Positions 24,073-32,332 of a stretch of DNA of 64,000 nucleotides are shown here, piece by piece (the stretch's first letter is position 1; the number at the start of each line of letters is the position of its first letter). The stretch is from contig CAVOQQ010000003.1 in NCBI GenBank assembly GCA_963698395.1, positions 868,001 to 932,000 on the forward strand. Direction: 5' to 3'. The notes beneath the pieces are model-generated. The model was given only the letters and a program-made list of their open reading frames with translations. It made no database searches and was not told where the DNA came from. The position numbers were made by a program, and so were the translations under genes. The DNA comes from JBBQUN01 sp963698395. GTDB lineage: Bacteria > Actinomycetota > Acidimicrobiia > Acidimicrobiales > SZUA-35.

Positions 24073-24867
24073 TCAGGGTACGGGTACGTCCCACCAGATC
24101 ACGTCGGGTGGCGTGCGCTCGGGCGGGTGTTCGGCCAGGAAGGCAGCAACCTCGTCGAGCCGTTCGGGCCCGAGGCAGCACATGCGGGCGACCTGGGCGG
24201 CCTGAGCGAGCGGTGGCTGCGGGGCGCGCTGCTCGTTGATCTGAGGATCATGTTCGAGCGTGGCGTCGATTCCCGCCTCGGTCAGCACGGCGAGCGCGTC
24301 TTCCGACGTGGGGCCGGCAGGTCGGGCTACGCCCCAGAAATGGTCCCAAACGGCTTGGTTCCTGGTCTGGGGGTGTCGCGGCGTGAGCTCGACCACCACT
24401 CGTCTGGTGGCGGCGTCGCCGAGAGCGAGCCCGAAATCGGCGAGATCGGGCACGTTGTAGAAGACGTGGTGACAGACCACGACGTCGGCGGTGTCGACCG
24501 CGGCGCGAGTGTCGGGCCAGCGTCCGAGCACCGTGCGATGGGCGACCCCACGAGCGGATGCCGACGTCGCGAAGAGTTCGAGCATGCCAGGAGACTCGTC
24601 GATCCCGATGACGGTCCCTGCCGGTGGCACCAACGCCAGCGCCGCCGCGCCACCCCCGCACCCGATGTCGAGCACGGTCCCGCCGGGAGGCAGGACCTCG
24701 AGCGACCGTCGCATGGCGAGCCCGGGGGCATCGACGGAGCGGTGGCCCGCCGGTGCGAACAGGCTCGGGTCGAGTTGCCAGGGATCATTGTCCTCGGCCT
24801 TCGCCAAGATCTCGGCCGGGATGGCCCAGGCGCCGAGTTCGGCCTGCCATCGTTCGAGTGCGGTCAT
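24073..24867 (-). CDS. SAM-dependent class I methyltransferase
   Basis: 264 residues. Motif I is VLDIGCGGGAAALALVPPAG, followed by VIGIDESPGMLELFA and the motif IV-like DVVVCHHVFYNV. The C-terminal part is Pro/Glu rich and ends WWDVPVP. Substrate not predictable. It precedes the two quinone reductase genes by 4 bases; a quinone or other small aromatic substrate would be consistent but is only an inference. Confidence 0.82.
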   Translation of the reverse strand: MTALERWQAELGAWAIPAEILAKAEDNDPWQLDPSLFAPAGHRSVDAPGLAMRRSLEVLPPGGTVLDIGCGGGAAALALVPPAGTVIGIDESPGMLELFATSASARGVAHRTVLGRWPDTRAAVDTADVVVCHHVFYNVPDLADFGLALGDAATRRVVVELTPRHPQTRNQAVWDHFWGVARPAGPTSEDALAVLTEAGIDATLEHDPQINEQRAPQPPLAQAAQVARMCCLGPERLDEVAAFLAEHPPERTPPDVIWWDVPVP

Positions 24868-24910
24868 CGGTCGAGTCTGACAAGGTCCGTCGAACGAGGC
24901 AAAGTGGCGC

Positions 24911-25603
24911 ATGACCGACGACGCGTCTTCGACCGATGAGCGCTCACCGCTCGACAAGCTCGAGCTCATGGCGATGCAGACCGCTCACATGGGCCCCGAT
25001 CTCGACCATCTCGAGCTCTACACGATGCAGGGCTTGCTCAGTGTGTTGTGGCACGGCGATGCCGAACTCGAGAACGTCGTGATCTGCCTCGGTGGGGCGA
25101 TGGGCGGCTTCCTCGGGCCCGACGGTGGTTTGTACCAGAAGCTCGGCGATGCGCTGCCGCAGATGGGCATCGGTGTCGTTCGAATCGACTACCGAAAGCC
25201 CAACGACCTCGGCCGCTGTGTTCACGACACCCTTGCGGTCATGGAACTCGTCGCCCGCCACGGCGGGCGACGCTTCATCACCCTCGGGCATTCCTTCGGC
25301 GGCGCGGTTGCGGTGCAGGCGGCGGCGCATCTCGAACGTGCCTCGGTGCCGGGCGTGGTCACCTTCGCCACCCAGTCGGCTGGGTGTGAAGCCGCCGATC
25401 GCCTTGGCGATCGTGATCTGCTGTTCTTCCACGGCACCGCCGACACGATCTTGCCCTCGTTCGCCAGCGAGATGGTGCGCATGATCGCGGGGACCGGGGA
25501 GCTCGCCCTGCTCGACGGAGCCGATCACCTCCTGGCCCCGGCCGGTGACCAGGTGTTCGACCGACTCCTCGAGCATCTTCCCGCCGTGTTCGCCGCAGAC
25601 TGA
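24911..25603 (+). CDS. Alpha/beta hydrolase
   Basis: 230 residues. Nucleophile elbow GHSFGG with Ser, acid in FFHGTADTILP, base in LDGADHLLAP. The oxyanion region is VVICLGGAMGGFLGPDGG. No signal peptide. Substrate unknown. Divergent from the methyltransferase gene with 43 bases between them. The 22-bp tandem repeats begin just downstream of its stop codon. Confidence 0.8.
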   Translation: MTDDASSTDERSPLDKLELMAMQTAHMGPDLDHLELYTMQGLLSVLWHGDAELENVVICLGGAMGGFLGPDGGLYQKLGDALPQMGIGVVRIDYRKPNDLGRCVHDTLAVMELVARHGGRRFITLGHSFGGAVAVQAAAHLERASVPGVVTFATQSAGCEAADRLGDRDLLFFHGTADTILPSFASEMVRMIAGTGELALLDGADHLLAPAGDQVFDRLLEHLPAVFAAD

Positions 25604-25639
25604 TCGATCGCCGCGTTCTCGGCCCGTCGTCTCGCCATC

Positions 25640-25705
25640 GGCCCTGTCGTCTCGCCTACTCGGCCCTGTCGTCTCGCCTACTCGGCCCTGTCGTCTCGCC
25701 TACTC
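25640..25705. repeat. Three perfect tandem copies of a 22-bp repeat
   Basis: The unit begins GGCCCTGTCGTCTCGCC and ends TACTC. Copies at 25640-25661, 25662-25683 and 25684-25705, preceded by a degenerate copy at about 25620-25639. The last copy contains the stop codon of the cyclotransferase gene. No spacers, so not CRISPR. Probably a minisatellite. Confidence 0.9.
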
Positions 25706-26611
25706 GGCGATGAACTCGACTTCGTAGAGCACCGGCCAGTACTTGCCGGTGACGTACCAGTGGCCCGTTTCGGGCTGGTAGGCCAAGCCGTTCAGCACGT
25801 AGTCGTCGTCATCGGCCGAGAGACCCTCGGGGCGCAGGCCGGCGGCGTCGATGACACCCACCACGATGCCCGACGTGGTGTCGATGGCGACGATCTGGTC
25901 GAGCCCGTAGACGTTGGCGAGGACCTGTTGACCGACGCATTCGAGTTCGTTCAACCGATCGACCGGGCGGCCGTTGGCGGTGACCTCGACCCTGGCCGTC
26001 ACGTCGAAGGTGACCGGGTCTCGAACCGTGAGGGTGCTGGATCCGTCGCTCATGACGAGGTGCTCACCGTCGTGACACAAGCCCCACCCCTCACCCGCAT
26101 AGCGCTGGGTCGAGCCGGCCTCGAGATCGGCGAGTCGGCTTCGCAACAGTCGGCCCTCACGCCACGTCAGTTGGAGGATCTCCTCGTCGAGGATCGTCAG
26201 TCCCTCGCCGAAGACGTCGTCGTCGAGCGGGACGATCAGGTCGATGTCGCCAGTCGACGGATCGAGGCGGCGTCGATCCGATGCGCCGTACTGGCCGGTG
26301 CTCTCGTAGAGCCAGCCGTCGTGCCACTCGAGTCCCTGGGTGTAGGCCAGCGGATCGTGTGGCAACGCGGCCACGACCTCGACACCGTACGTGCCCTGCA
26401 GCGGGGTGGGAACGTCCGCAACGATGACGGCGGTCGTCTCCGGTGCTGTGCCAGTCTCAGGAGCGCCAGTCTCAGGAGCGCCAGTCTCAGGAGCGCCGCT
26501 CTCGGGGACCGTGGTCGGCACGAGCACGTCCTCGGGGGATTCGCTGCTCGAACATCCGGCCATGAACAGCAGCGACGTGACGGTGATGGCCACAAGGCGA
26601 GAGGTGATCAG
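25700..26611 (-). CDS. Glutaminyl-peptide cyclotransferase, lipoprotein (copy 1)
   Basis: About 303 residues. Glutamine cyclotransferase beta-propeller (plant/bacterial type): YTQGLEW, EGWGLCHDGEHLVMSDGSS, RLNELECVGQQVLANVY, VLNGLAYQP and GKYWPVLYEVEF. It forms N-terminal pyroglutamate on exported peptides. Lipobox FMAGC. After it lies a linker of GAPET repeats encoded by 15-bp DNA repeats. The start is uncertain: CTG at 26611 lies 7 bases after minus-strand TAGTCT and supplies an Arg-containing signal; GTG at 26593 is the alternative. Confidence 0.85.
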   Translation of the reverse strand: MITSRLVAITVTSLLFMAGCSSSESPEDVLVPTTVPESGAPETGAPETGAPETGTAPETTAVIVADVPTPLQGTYGVEVVAALPHDPLAYTQGLEWHDGWLYESTGQYGASDRRRLDPSTGDIDLIVPLDDDVFGEGLTILDEEILQLTWREGRLLRSRLADLEAGSTQRYAGEGWGLCHDGEHLVMSDGSSTLTVRDPVTFDVTARVEVTANGRPVDRLNELECVGQQVLANVYGLDQIVAIDTTSGIVVGVIDAAGLRPEGLSADDDDYVLNGLAYQPETGHWYVTGKYWPVLYEVEFIAE

Positions 26612-26619
26612 AGGGGTGA

Positions 26620-26652
26620 GACTACCGCGCCCTTGGTGCTCACCGGTAGCGT
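26620..26652. promoter_or_regulatory. Divergent leaderless promoters for cyclotransferase and ACT protein
   Basis: Minus strand TAGTCT (26625-26620) lies 7 bases before the proposed CTG start of the cyclotransferase. Plus strand TAGCGT (26647-26652) lies 6 bases before the ATG of the ACT-domain gene. No ribosome binding sites are present on either side. Confidence 0.5.
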
Positions 26653-26658
26653 CTCGCC

Positions 26659-27060
26659 ATGTCTGGAGCCACCGATCTCGACGCCATGCTCGCCTCGCTG
26701 AGCGTCTCGCAGCGGCCAGCGACCTACACGATCGTCGACATCGGTGAGCCGAGCGAGCGACCAACGATCGGGGACGGGATCGAGGCCCTGATCAACGAGG
26801 GCGAGGGACTCACGGTGGTGTGCACCGTCGATGGTGCCCGCGCGCACGGCTGGCCGGTCGACTTCGAAGCGGCGTGGCTGACGCTCGACGTGCACAGCGC
26901 CCTCGAAGCGGTCGGGCTCACGGCCGCGTTCGCCACTGCGCTCGGTGCCGCATCGATTCCCTGCAACGTCCTTGCCGGGTTCTACCACGACCATCTCCTC
27001 GTTCCGGTCGAGCGGGCGGCCGAAGCGATCGCCTGCCTGGAAGGCTTGCGCTCGCATTGA
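26659..27060 (+). CDS. ACT domain-containing protein (DUF2241/ACT_7 type)
   Basis: 133 residues. An N-terminal DUF2241-like half (RPATYTIVDIGE, then EGEGLTVVC) is followed by an ACT fold (FEAAWLTLDVHSALEAVGLTAAFATAL, IPCNVLAGFYHDHLLVPVERA). ACT domains bind amino acids or similar small ligands. Leaderless start. It lies between the two cyclotransferase genes on the opposite strand; no functional connection is evident. Confidence 0.8.
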   Translation: MSGATDLDAMLASLSVSQRPATYTIVDIGEPSERPTIGDGIEALINEGEGLTVVCTVDGARAHGWPVDFEAAWLTLDVHSALEAVGLTAAFATALGAASIPCNVLAGFYHDHLLVPVERAAEAIACLEGLRSH

Positions 27061-27073
27061 GCGAAACCGCTGG

Positions 27074-28033
27074 TCATCCCGCAGGAACGAAGCGCACTTC
27101 GTAGAGGGTGTTCCAGCGCTTGCCCGTCACGAAGAACGTGGAGGTCGTCGCTCGGTAGGCGATGCCGTTCAGCACGTCGTCTTGGCTCAGTGTCTGGTCG
27201 GCGGGGACGAGCGAGCGAGCGTCGACCACTCCGGTGACGAGACCCGTGGCGGGGTCGATGCGGAGGATCTCGGTGGTGAGCCAGCGATTGGCCCAGACGA
27301 GACCATCGACGCATTCGAGCTCGTTGATGTTCGAGACCAGCTGGTCGTTGAAGGTGACATCGACCGACCCGATCGGCGCGAACGAGGCGGGATCCCGAAA
27401 GGTCAGTCGGCTCGAGCCATTGCTCGTGATGAGCCGATCGGGCTCGGCACAGATGCCCCAACCTTCGCCATCGAATTCGAACTGACCCGTCGGCTCCAAG
27501 GTGTCGGGATCGGCGACGATGGCCCGGCCGGACTGCCAGGTCAGCTGGATCAGCCGGTCGTCGGAGACGGTGAGGCCGTTGCCGAACTGTTCGGCCGGGA
27601 GCGCCACCTCGACCTTGATGGTGCCGGTGGCCGGATCGACGATTCGACGGGCAGAGCGCCCGTACTCGCCCAGGCTCTCGATGAGGTCGTCGCCGGCGAA
27701 CTCGAGACCCTGGGTGAACGCCTGGGTGTCGTGGGGGAAGGTGTTGAGGATCTCGGGCTGGAGTACCTCGACCCCTGCGAGCTCGGTCGTGACCGTGGTG
27801 TCGACCTCGGCCGTCGTCGGCACGGTGGCCTCGACCACCGTGGTGGATGCGCCAGCGCCCGCCATGGCGTCGGTGGAGGAGGTCTCGGGAAGGGCAGAGG
27901 TGGTCGTTTCGAGGCTCGTCGGCGTCGAGCCTGCATCGGTGGCGTTGGCGCCGGGCTCGAGTCGTGAACACGCAGCGAGCAAGGCCGACACCGCCAGGAC
28001 GACAACGAGTCGACGAGGCCTACCGGCGAGCAA
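27074..28033 (-). CDS. Glutaminyl-peptide cyclotransferase, lipoprotein (copy 2)
   Basis: 319 residues, paralogue of the gene 460 bases away: FTQGLEFAGDDL, EGWGICAEPDRLITSNGSS, NINELECVDGLVWANRW, VLNGIAYRA and TGKRWNTLYEVRF. Signal peptide LLAGRPRRLVVVLAVSALLA with lipobox LLAAC, then a Thr/Ala-rich linker of about 60 residues. Start TTG at 28033, placed 2 bases after the stop of the preceding gene; this gives the cleanest signal peptide. Two copies so close suggests duplication of an exported-protein modification function. Confidence 0.83.
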   Translation of the reverse strand: MLAGRPRRLVVVLAVSALLAACSRLEPGANATDAGSTPTSLETTTSALPETSSTDAMAGAGASTTVVEATVPTTAEVDTTVTTELAGVEVLQPEILNTFPHDTQAFTQGLEFAGDDLIESLGEYGRSARRIVDPATGTIKVEVALPAEQFGNGLTVSDDRLIQLTWQSGRAIVADPDTLEPTGQFEFDGEGWGICAEPDRLITSNGSSRLTFRDPASFAPIGSVDVTFNDQLVSNINELECVDGLVWANRWLTTEILRIDPATGLVTGVVDARSLVPADQTLSQDDVLNGIAYRATTSTFFVTGKRWNTLYEVRFVPAG

Positions 28034-28035
28034 GC

Positions 28036-28428
28036 TCAGCCCCCGAGCAGTCGAGCCTTGGCAGCCTTGGAACGTTCGAGCAGCGCAGCGGGAATCTGGC
28101 TGGCGACACCGTCGCCACCGCCACCCTCGACGGCTGCGGGGGCCTCGGCGGCCGACTCGGTTTCGCTGCGAAGCGCCGCTTCGGCCTGCGCCTGGGCTCG
28201 AGCCTCCCACTCCTCGGCCTGGGACGGCCGGACCAGATCGTCGTGGCTCACCTGTCCGACGATCTCACCATCGGCGAACCGGACCCAGTAGCGGATCCAG
28301 GTGTCGAAACCGTTGATCAGCTTGACCTTGCCCTCTGATCCTTCGGGGCGTGGCCCGAGCGCTCGGGTGGTCAACACCTTCTCGCCTCGCCGGAATGGCG
28401 TGTCGAGTGTTGGTGCAGACTTGGCCAT
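28036..28428 (-). CDS. Uncharacterised protein with SH3-like N-terminus and C-terminal IPAALLERSKAAK motif
   Basis: 130 residues, cytosolic. The N-terminal 60 residues (GEKVLTTRALGPRPEGSEGK, WIRYWVRFADGEIVG) look like a small beta-barrel; a charged Ala/Glu helix follows; the C-terminus reads IPAALLERSKAAKARLLGG. The same motif occurs at the N-termini of the cytochrome c at 47.6 kb and the cytochrome b subunit at 49.7 kb. AGGAG precedes the ATG. It starts the cyclotransferase transcript. Function unknown. Confidence 0.7.
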   Translation of the reverse strand: MAKSAPTLDTPFRRGEKVLTTRALGPRPEGSEGKVKLINGFDTWIRYWVRFADGEIVGQVSHDDLVRPSQAEEWEARAQAQAEAALRSETESAAEAPAAVEGGGGDGVASQIPAALLERSKAAKARLLGG

Positions 28429-28565
28429 GGAACCGGCTCCTGGGAGAGAACGAACTGAGCGATGCGAACGATGCAGACAGCGATGGACAGATGATGATGG
28501 GCGGACTGTGACGGAACGCCCGTGAAGGCTAGTCGTCCGAGCCTTTCACGACGAACCACGCAGAG

Positions 28566-28640
28566 TGCCCCCGGTGGGATTCGAACCCACGACCAATGGA
28601 TTAAAAGTCCACTGCGCTAACCAGGCTGCGCCACAGGGGC
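28566..28640 (-). tRNA. tRNA-Lys (anticodon TTT)
   Basis: 75 bases on the minus strand. Acceptor GCCCCTG pairs with CGGGGGC, discriminator A; anticodon loop CTTTTAA carries TTT; T-arm GTGGGTTCGAATCCCAC is canonical. The CCA end is not encoded. The flanking 28429-28565 holds no other feature I can see. Confidence 0.95.
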
Positions 28641-28741
28641 GAGACGAGGCTACTTGCGCGGCGGGCCGACAGCACGCTTTTCACCCCACCGGCCCTGGGC
28701 AAACCCCTCCTGCGGTGTTTTCTGGGTCGGGAGGTGACAAC

Positions 28742-29878
28742 ATGGCTGCGATGTTGCCTGCTCCGCCAACGCCATCGCATCCGATCGGCGATCGTCGTCC
28801 GGCACGGGCTGGCTCGTTGCTCGCTCGGTCACTCGTCGGTGTGGTGGCCTGTGCCTGGCTCGTTGCCGCGTGCGGCGAGATCGAACCGCCCGACCTCGGA
28901 GCAGAGATCACGGTCGCCACCACGATCGATCCCGGCGCCGACAGCAACGGTGAGGCCGAGAGCGACGCCCCGGTGCCACTCGCAGTGCAAGGCCCGCTGG
29001 CCGTCCTCCCGCCACGCGACCCCGGCTACGAATCGGTGGTGGTGCTCGGCGGTCCCGAAGGTGTCTCGAGCGGCACGCTCACCGAGTTGACCCCGCTGGC
29101 CGACCCGCTGGGCGCTCTGCCGACCACTGCGGTGGCCGACGATCTGTTCGGCGGCCTGGTGGTCGACGCCGCCGAAGGCGTGCTCTGGTTCCCTGCCGAA
29201 GGCGCCGAGGCGGTGGTGATTCGTCCCGCCGATGGCCGGCTGCTCGACGTCGGCTATCTCAACAACACCGCCGAGGCGCTGGTTCTGGTCGACGACAAGC
29301 TGATCGAACGGGTGCGTCTGTTCGATCTCGAGGCCGAACCGATCATCGTGCTCGACGACGCCGACGAAGTGCTCGACTTCTCCGCCGCGGGTGGTCTCTA
29401 TGCCGTCACGATCGCCAACGACGAGTGCGGCCGGATCGGGTTCCTCAACTCCCTCGGCGACCCGGTGGGCATCGCCGGTCCGAGCGTGATCGACTGCCCG
29501 ATCCCGCGCCGGGCGACCTTCACGCTGATCGACCTGAGTCCCGACGGCGACGCCATGGCCTACACCGAAGTCACCTACCGATCTGACGGCGTCGAGGCCA
29601 CCACCGAACTCGTCGGTGCCGAGCTCAGCAGCGGGGTCGAGCTGTTCCGCATCCCGGTCGGTGCCGCCGGCGATCGGATCAGCTCGTTGAGCTTCGATGG
29701 GCGTCGTGTGGTGTTCATTCGCACGCCGCTCGAGGGCGACGATCGCGAGCTGGTGATGATCGAGGCCGTCACCGATGGGGTTCCGACCGAGACGGTCACC
29801 CTGCTGTCTCGTGCGGGTCTGTTCGACGTCTCGTTCGCACGCCTGCCACTGAAGGTCGGCGCTGAGCCCGCCGGGTAG
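28742..29878 (+). CDS. Secreted lipoprotein, probable beta-propeller
   Basis: 378 residues. Signal peptide with a long n-region and lipobox LVAAC (Cys44), a linker rich in Asp/Glu/Ala, then repeated strands such as GLLDVGYLNN-like turns, VIVLDDADEVLDFSAAGGLY, LIDLSPDGDAMAYTE and ISSLSFDGRRVVFIRT, the last two typical of WD40/TolB-like propeller blades. Strong ribosome binding site GGGAGGTGA before the ATG. Function unknown; probably a surface-exposed binding protein. Confidence 0.75.
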   Translation: MAAMLPAPPTPSHPIGDRRPARAGSLLARSLVGVVACAWLVAACGEIEPPDLGAEITVATTIDPGADSNGEAESDAPVPLAVQGPLAVLPPRDPGYESVVVLGGPEGVSSGTLTELTPLADPLGALPTTAVADDLFGGLVVDAAEGVLWFPAEGAEAVVIRPADGRLLDVGYLNNTAEALVLVDDKLIERVRLFDLEAEPIIVLDDADEVLDFSAAGGLYAVTIANDECGRIGFLNSLGDPVGIAGPSVIDCPIPRRATFTLIDLSPDGDAMAYTEVTYRSDGVEATTELVGAELSSGVELFRIPVGAAGDRISSLSFDGRRVVFIRTPLEGDDRELVMIEAVTDGVPTETVTLLSRAGLFDVSFARLPLKVGAEPAG

Positions 29879-29888
29879 GATCGGCACC

Positions 29889-30059
29889 GTGATGCCCCCG
29901 CCCTCCTCGAATCCGAGCCTCCCGACTCTTGCGACGGAACCGAGCGATCTTCCGACCATGGCCGATCTCGATCAGCTCCAGCTACAGCTCGAAACGATCG
30001 ACCAGACACTCGCCGAGCTCAACGAGAACCCGCTCAGCCCGCCTCGCCCTTCGCCATGA
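29889..30059 (+). CDS. Small leaderless ORF, 56 residues, coiled-coil C-terminal half
   Basis: GTG at 29889 is 7 bases after TAGGAT (29876-29881), the promoter pattern of many neighbours; ATG at 29892 is the next codon. The N-terminal half is Pro/Ser rich; residues 25-47 (ADLDQLQLQLETIDQTLAEL) form a short amphipathic coil, then a Pro-rich end. It overlaps the convergent YgjP-like gene by 26 bases. Resembles SlyX-like mini-coils only in general style. No family recognised. Confidence 0.45.
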   Translation: MMPPPSSNPSLPTLATEPSDLPTMADLDQLQLQLETIDQTLAELNENPLSPPRPSP

Positions 30060-30507
30060 GGTAGCCCCGAGCTCGTTCACTCAATGGGTAGCGATCCACC
30101 AGCGCCCAGAACGACGCCGAGTGATTGGGCTCGACCAGATGAGCCAGCTCGTGCACGATCACGTAGTCCACGACCCAGTCGGGGAAGTTCGACATTCGAT
30201 CAGACAGTCGGATACTTCGATGCTCGGGGGTGCACGAGCCCCAGCGAGCGCGCTGATTCGATACCCAGCGAATCGATGTCGGTGCCGGCAGTCGGTGCTT
30301 TGCCGCCAGCGTCGCGGCGCGAAGGTCGAGATCGAGATCGCCGGCGCGTCGCTTGCGCTCGTAGAGCGATCGAAAGTGGTCGACCATCGAAGCGACCTCG
30401 GTGGCCGGCATCGACGCCGGGACCCGTATGACGACCGTGTCGTCGATCAGACGCGCTTGCGCCGTCTTCTTGCGGCGAGTGCTCCGAATGACCTCGACGT
30501 CGAGCAT
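30034..30507 (-). CDS. YgjP-like metallopeptidase domain protein (DUF45)
   Basis: 157 residues. Zinc motif HELAHLVEPNHSASFWALVD (HExxH plus third His), preceded by RWVSNQRARWGSCTPEHRSI, the family's RWGSC signature. Cytosolic. Its ATG shares one base with the stop codon of the histidine phosphatase gene, so they are co-translated. Exact substrate unknown for this family. Confidence 0.88.
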   Translation of the reverse strand: MLDVEVIRSTRRKKTAQARLIDDTVVIRVPASMPATEVASMVDHFRSLYERKRRAGDLDLDLRAATLAAKHRLPAPTSIRWVSNQRARWGSCTPEHRSIRLSDRMSNFPDWVVDYVIVHELAHLVEPNHSASFWALVDRYPLSERARGYLMAKGEAG

Positions 30508-31106
30508 CAGATTCGGTTGCCATCGCCTCCGGTGGCGATGGCCTCGTCGAGAAAGCGGATCTGGTCTCCGAGCGAGACGGCATCGTCGTCGGCGATGCGC
30601 ACCACCCGGCCCGACAGGTTCGGCACGCGACCATCGACGACACCGTGATGCTCTTCGATCGCCTTGATCACCCCGCCGTGACACATCACGAGCACGGTGG
30701 CCCCTCGCATCTCATCGGCGATCTGACGGAGTGCCGGCAGCACCCGGGCGATCACCGACTCGTCGGTTTCGAAGTCGTCTGGCCGCCGGCCGTCGGCGAG
30801 CCACCCGGGGTAGTCGGCTTCGATGTCGTCCTTGGTCAGCCCTGACCACGAGCCGGCAGCCCGCTCGCGCAGGTCGTCGTGCACCAACACCGGACCGACC
30901 CCGGTGTTCTCGGAGATGATCATGGCGGTCGACAACGCTCGGTCTTGAGGCGAGGACACGATGGCGTCGGTCACGCCGATCCGCGTGGCAGCGAAGGCTG
31001 CCTGTTCCCGACCGTGCTTCGACAGCGGCGGATCGGCCTGGCCCTGCCATCGCTTCTCGGCATTCCAGGTGGACTGGCCATGTCGGGTGAGGAGGAGGAC
31101 CGTCAT
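30507..31106 (-). CDS. Histidine phosphatase (phosphoglycerate mutase-like)
   Basis: 199 residues. Catalytic RHGQSTWN at residues 8-15 and second His in VLVMCHGGVIKAIEEHH; acid residue in LRERAAGSWSGLT. It fits the cofactor-dependent phosphatase branch (CobC/GpmB-like) more than true mutases. Leaderless: ATG 7 bases after minus-strand TAGCCT (31119-31114). Confidence 0.88.
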   Translation of the reverse strand: MTVLLLTRHGQSTWNAEKRWQGQADPPLSKHGREQAAFAATRIGVTDAIVSSPQDRALSTAMIISENTGVGPVLVHDDLRERAAGSWSGLTKDDIEADYPGWLADGRRPDDFETDESVIARVLPALRQIADEMRGATVLVMCHGGVIKAIEEHHGVVDGRVPNLSGRVVRIADDDAVSLGDQIRFLDEAIATGGDGNRI

Positions 31107-31113
31107 GGGTTGC

Positions 31114-31161
31114 AGGCTACGACGTCGTCGATGGTCTGGCCTGACGGGGCTGCCCTACAAT
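31114..31161. promoter_or_regulatory. Divergent leaderless promoters, histidine phosphatase and MoaD-like gene
   Basis: Minus strand TAGCCT (31119-31114) is 7 bases before the phosphatase ATG. Plus strand TACAAT (31156-31161) is 6 bases before the GTG of the MoaD-like gene and is one of the best -10 boxes in the window. Confidence 0.6.
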
Positions 31162-31167
31162 CGTGCA

Positions 31168-31404
31168 GTGGCCACCCTTCGACTCTTCGCTCAAGCCCGG
31201 GAACTGGCGGGTGTCGGCAAGGTCGAGATCGACGCCGACACGGTGGGTGCGGTCATCGAGCAAGCGCAGGCGCAGTTCGGCTCGGCGTTTGCGGCGATCG
31301 TCGACAACTCGCGGGTCTGGCTGAACGGGGCGCCGGCCAGTGCCGGCGATTCGGTCGATCCGACCGATGAGGTGGCCATCCTCCCGCCGGTCTCGGGCGG
31401 ATGA
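31168..31404 (+). CDS. MoaD/ThiS-family sulfur carrier protein
   Basis: 78 residues ending in VSGG; the C-terminal Gly-Gly would be thiocarboxylated for sulfur transfer. Beta-grasp landmarks: LRLFAQARELAGVGKVEIDA at the start and WLNGAPASAGDSVDPTDEVA, AILPPVSGG at the end, as in molybdopterin synthase small subunit MoaD. No MoaE or MoeB is in the window, so its target pathway is unproven. It overlaps the next gene by 4 bases. Confidence 0.85.
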   Translation: MATLRLFAQARELAGVGKVEIDADTVGAVIEQAQAQFGSAFAAIVDNSRVWLNGAPASAGDSVDPTDEVAILPPVSGG

Positions 31405-32243
31405 CCGTGTCGGTGCCGGCGCCAACCACGCCGCCGCGTCGTGAGCGCCGCCAGCGACGCGCCGAGCAACGCGTCCAGGCACAGGAGCAGCGCTGGAGTC
31501 AGCAGCGATTTGCGGTGCCCCACCGGATCGACGGGCCGAAGATCACCCTCGGCGTCGCCTGGTTCCTCGGCCTCCTCGCTGCCATCACCGTCTCTCCCCG
31601 TCTCGTTGCGCTGTTCGTGCTCCCGGCCGCGGCGATCGCCGCGCTCCAGGTCGCTCACGCATGGGAACGCTTCGCGGTGCTCGACCGCCAGCTGGCCGCA
31701 GTCCTCGCCGTGCTCGTCGCCCTTCCGGCCCTTTCGGGCAGCCTGCTGTGGTTCGGCGCCGGCGTCGTTCTCGGCACCCTCGCCATCTCGGCCTACGCCG
31801 GTGCCACGCTGACGAGTCAGCGTGATGAACCGCTGCGCTTCGTCGAAGTCACGATTCGGAGTGCCCTGCCCGTGGCCATCGCCTCTGGCTCGCTGCTCCT
31901 TCTCGCCGCATCGCACACCGGAGCGTTCGTCGCCCTGCTCTGCCTCGTGAGCGCCTACGAGTCCGGCGATTTCCTGGTCGGCTCCGGCGCGGTGAACGAC
32001 GTCGAAGGCCCGGCCGCCGGTGTGGTGGCCGTCGGCATCGTCGGTGCCGGTGTCTGGCTCCTCCCACCCGAGCCGCTCACCACCACGATCGTTCCCTTCT
32101 TGGTCGCGCTCACCGCGCTGGCCTGCCCGGTCGGTCAGATCTTCGGTTCGGCACTGCTGCCCCGGGGCGACGCATGGGCTCCGGGTCTTCGGCGGCTCGA
32201 CTCCTATCTGCTGGCCGCGCCCCTCTGGCTCTTGTTGCTGTGA
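31401..32243 (+). CDS. CdsA-like polytopic membrane protein
   Basis: 280 residues with a basic N-terminus of 40 residues and about seven hydrophobic segments. The C-terminal GDAWAPGLRRLDSYLLAAPLW resembles the CDP-diacylglycerol synthase signature (PGHGG-DR-DS) but lacks its lysine and glycine cluster, so cytidylyltransferase activity is uncertain. Co-translated with the MoaD-like gene (ATGA). I call it a divergent CdsA relative with moderate confidence. Confidence 0.55.
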   Translation: MTVSVPAPTTPPRRERRQRRAEQRVQAQEQRWSQQRFAVPHRIDGPKITLGVAWFLGLLAAITVSPRLVALFVLPAAAIAALQVAHAWERFAVLDRQLAAVLAVLVALPALSGSLLWFGAGVVLGTLAISAYAGATLTSQRDEPLRFVEVTIRSALPVAIASGSLLLLAASHTGAFVALLCLVSAYESGDFLVGSGAVNDVEGPAAGVVAVGIVGAGVWLLPPEPLTTTIVPFLVALTALACPVGQIFGSALLPRGDAWAPGLRRLDSYLLAAPLWLLLL

Positions 32244-32332
32244 ACCGTCGTTGCGATGCTCGATTCGGCGAGAGCTGGTCGACCCGGCGCTGGTTCGGCG
32301 ATCGCTCGGGGTAACCGGTAGCCTCACGCAGT

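Noticed and set aside
25620..25705. Possible CRISPR array
   Set aside because: The 22-bp units are directly adjacent with no spacers, and no cas genes are present.
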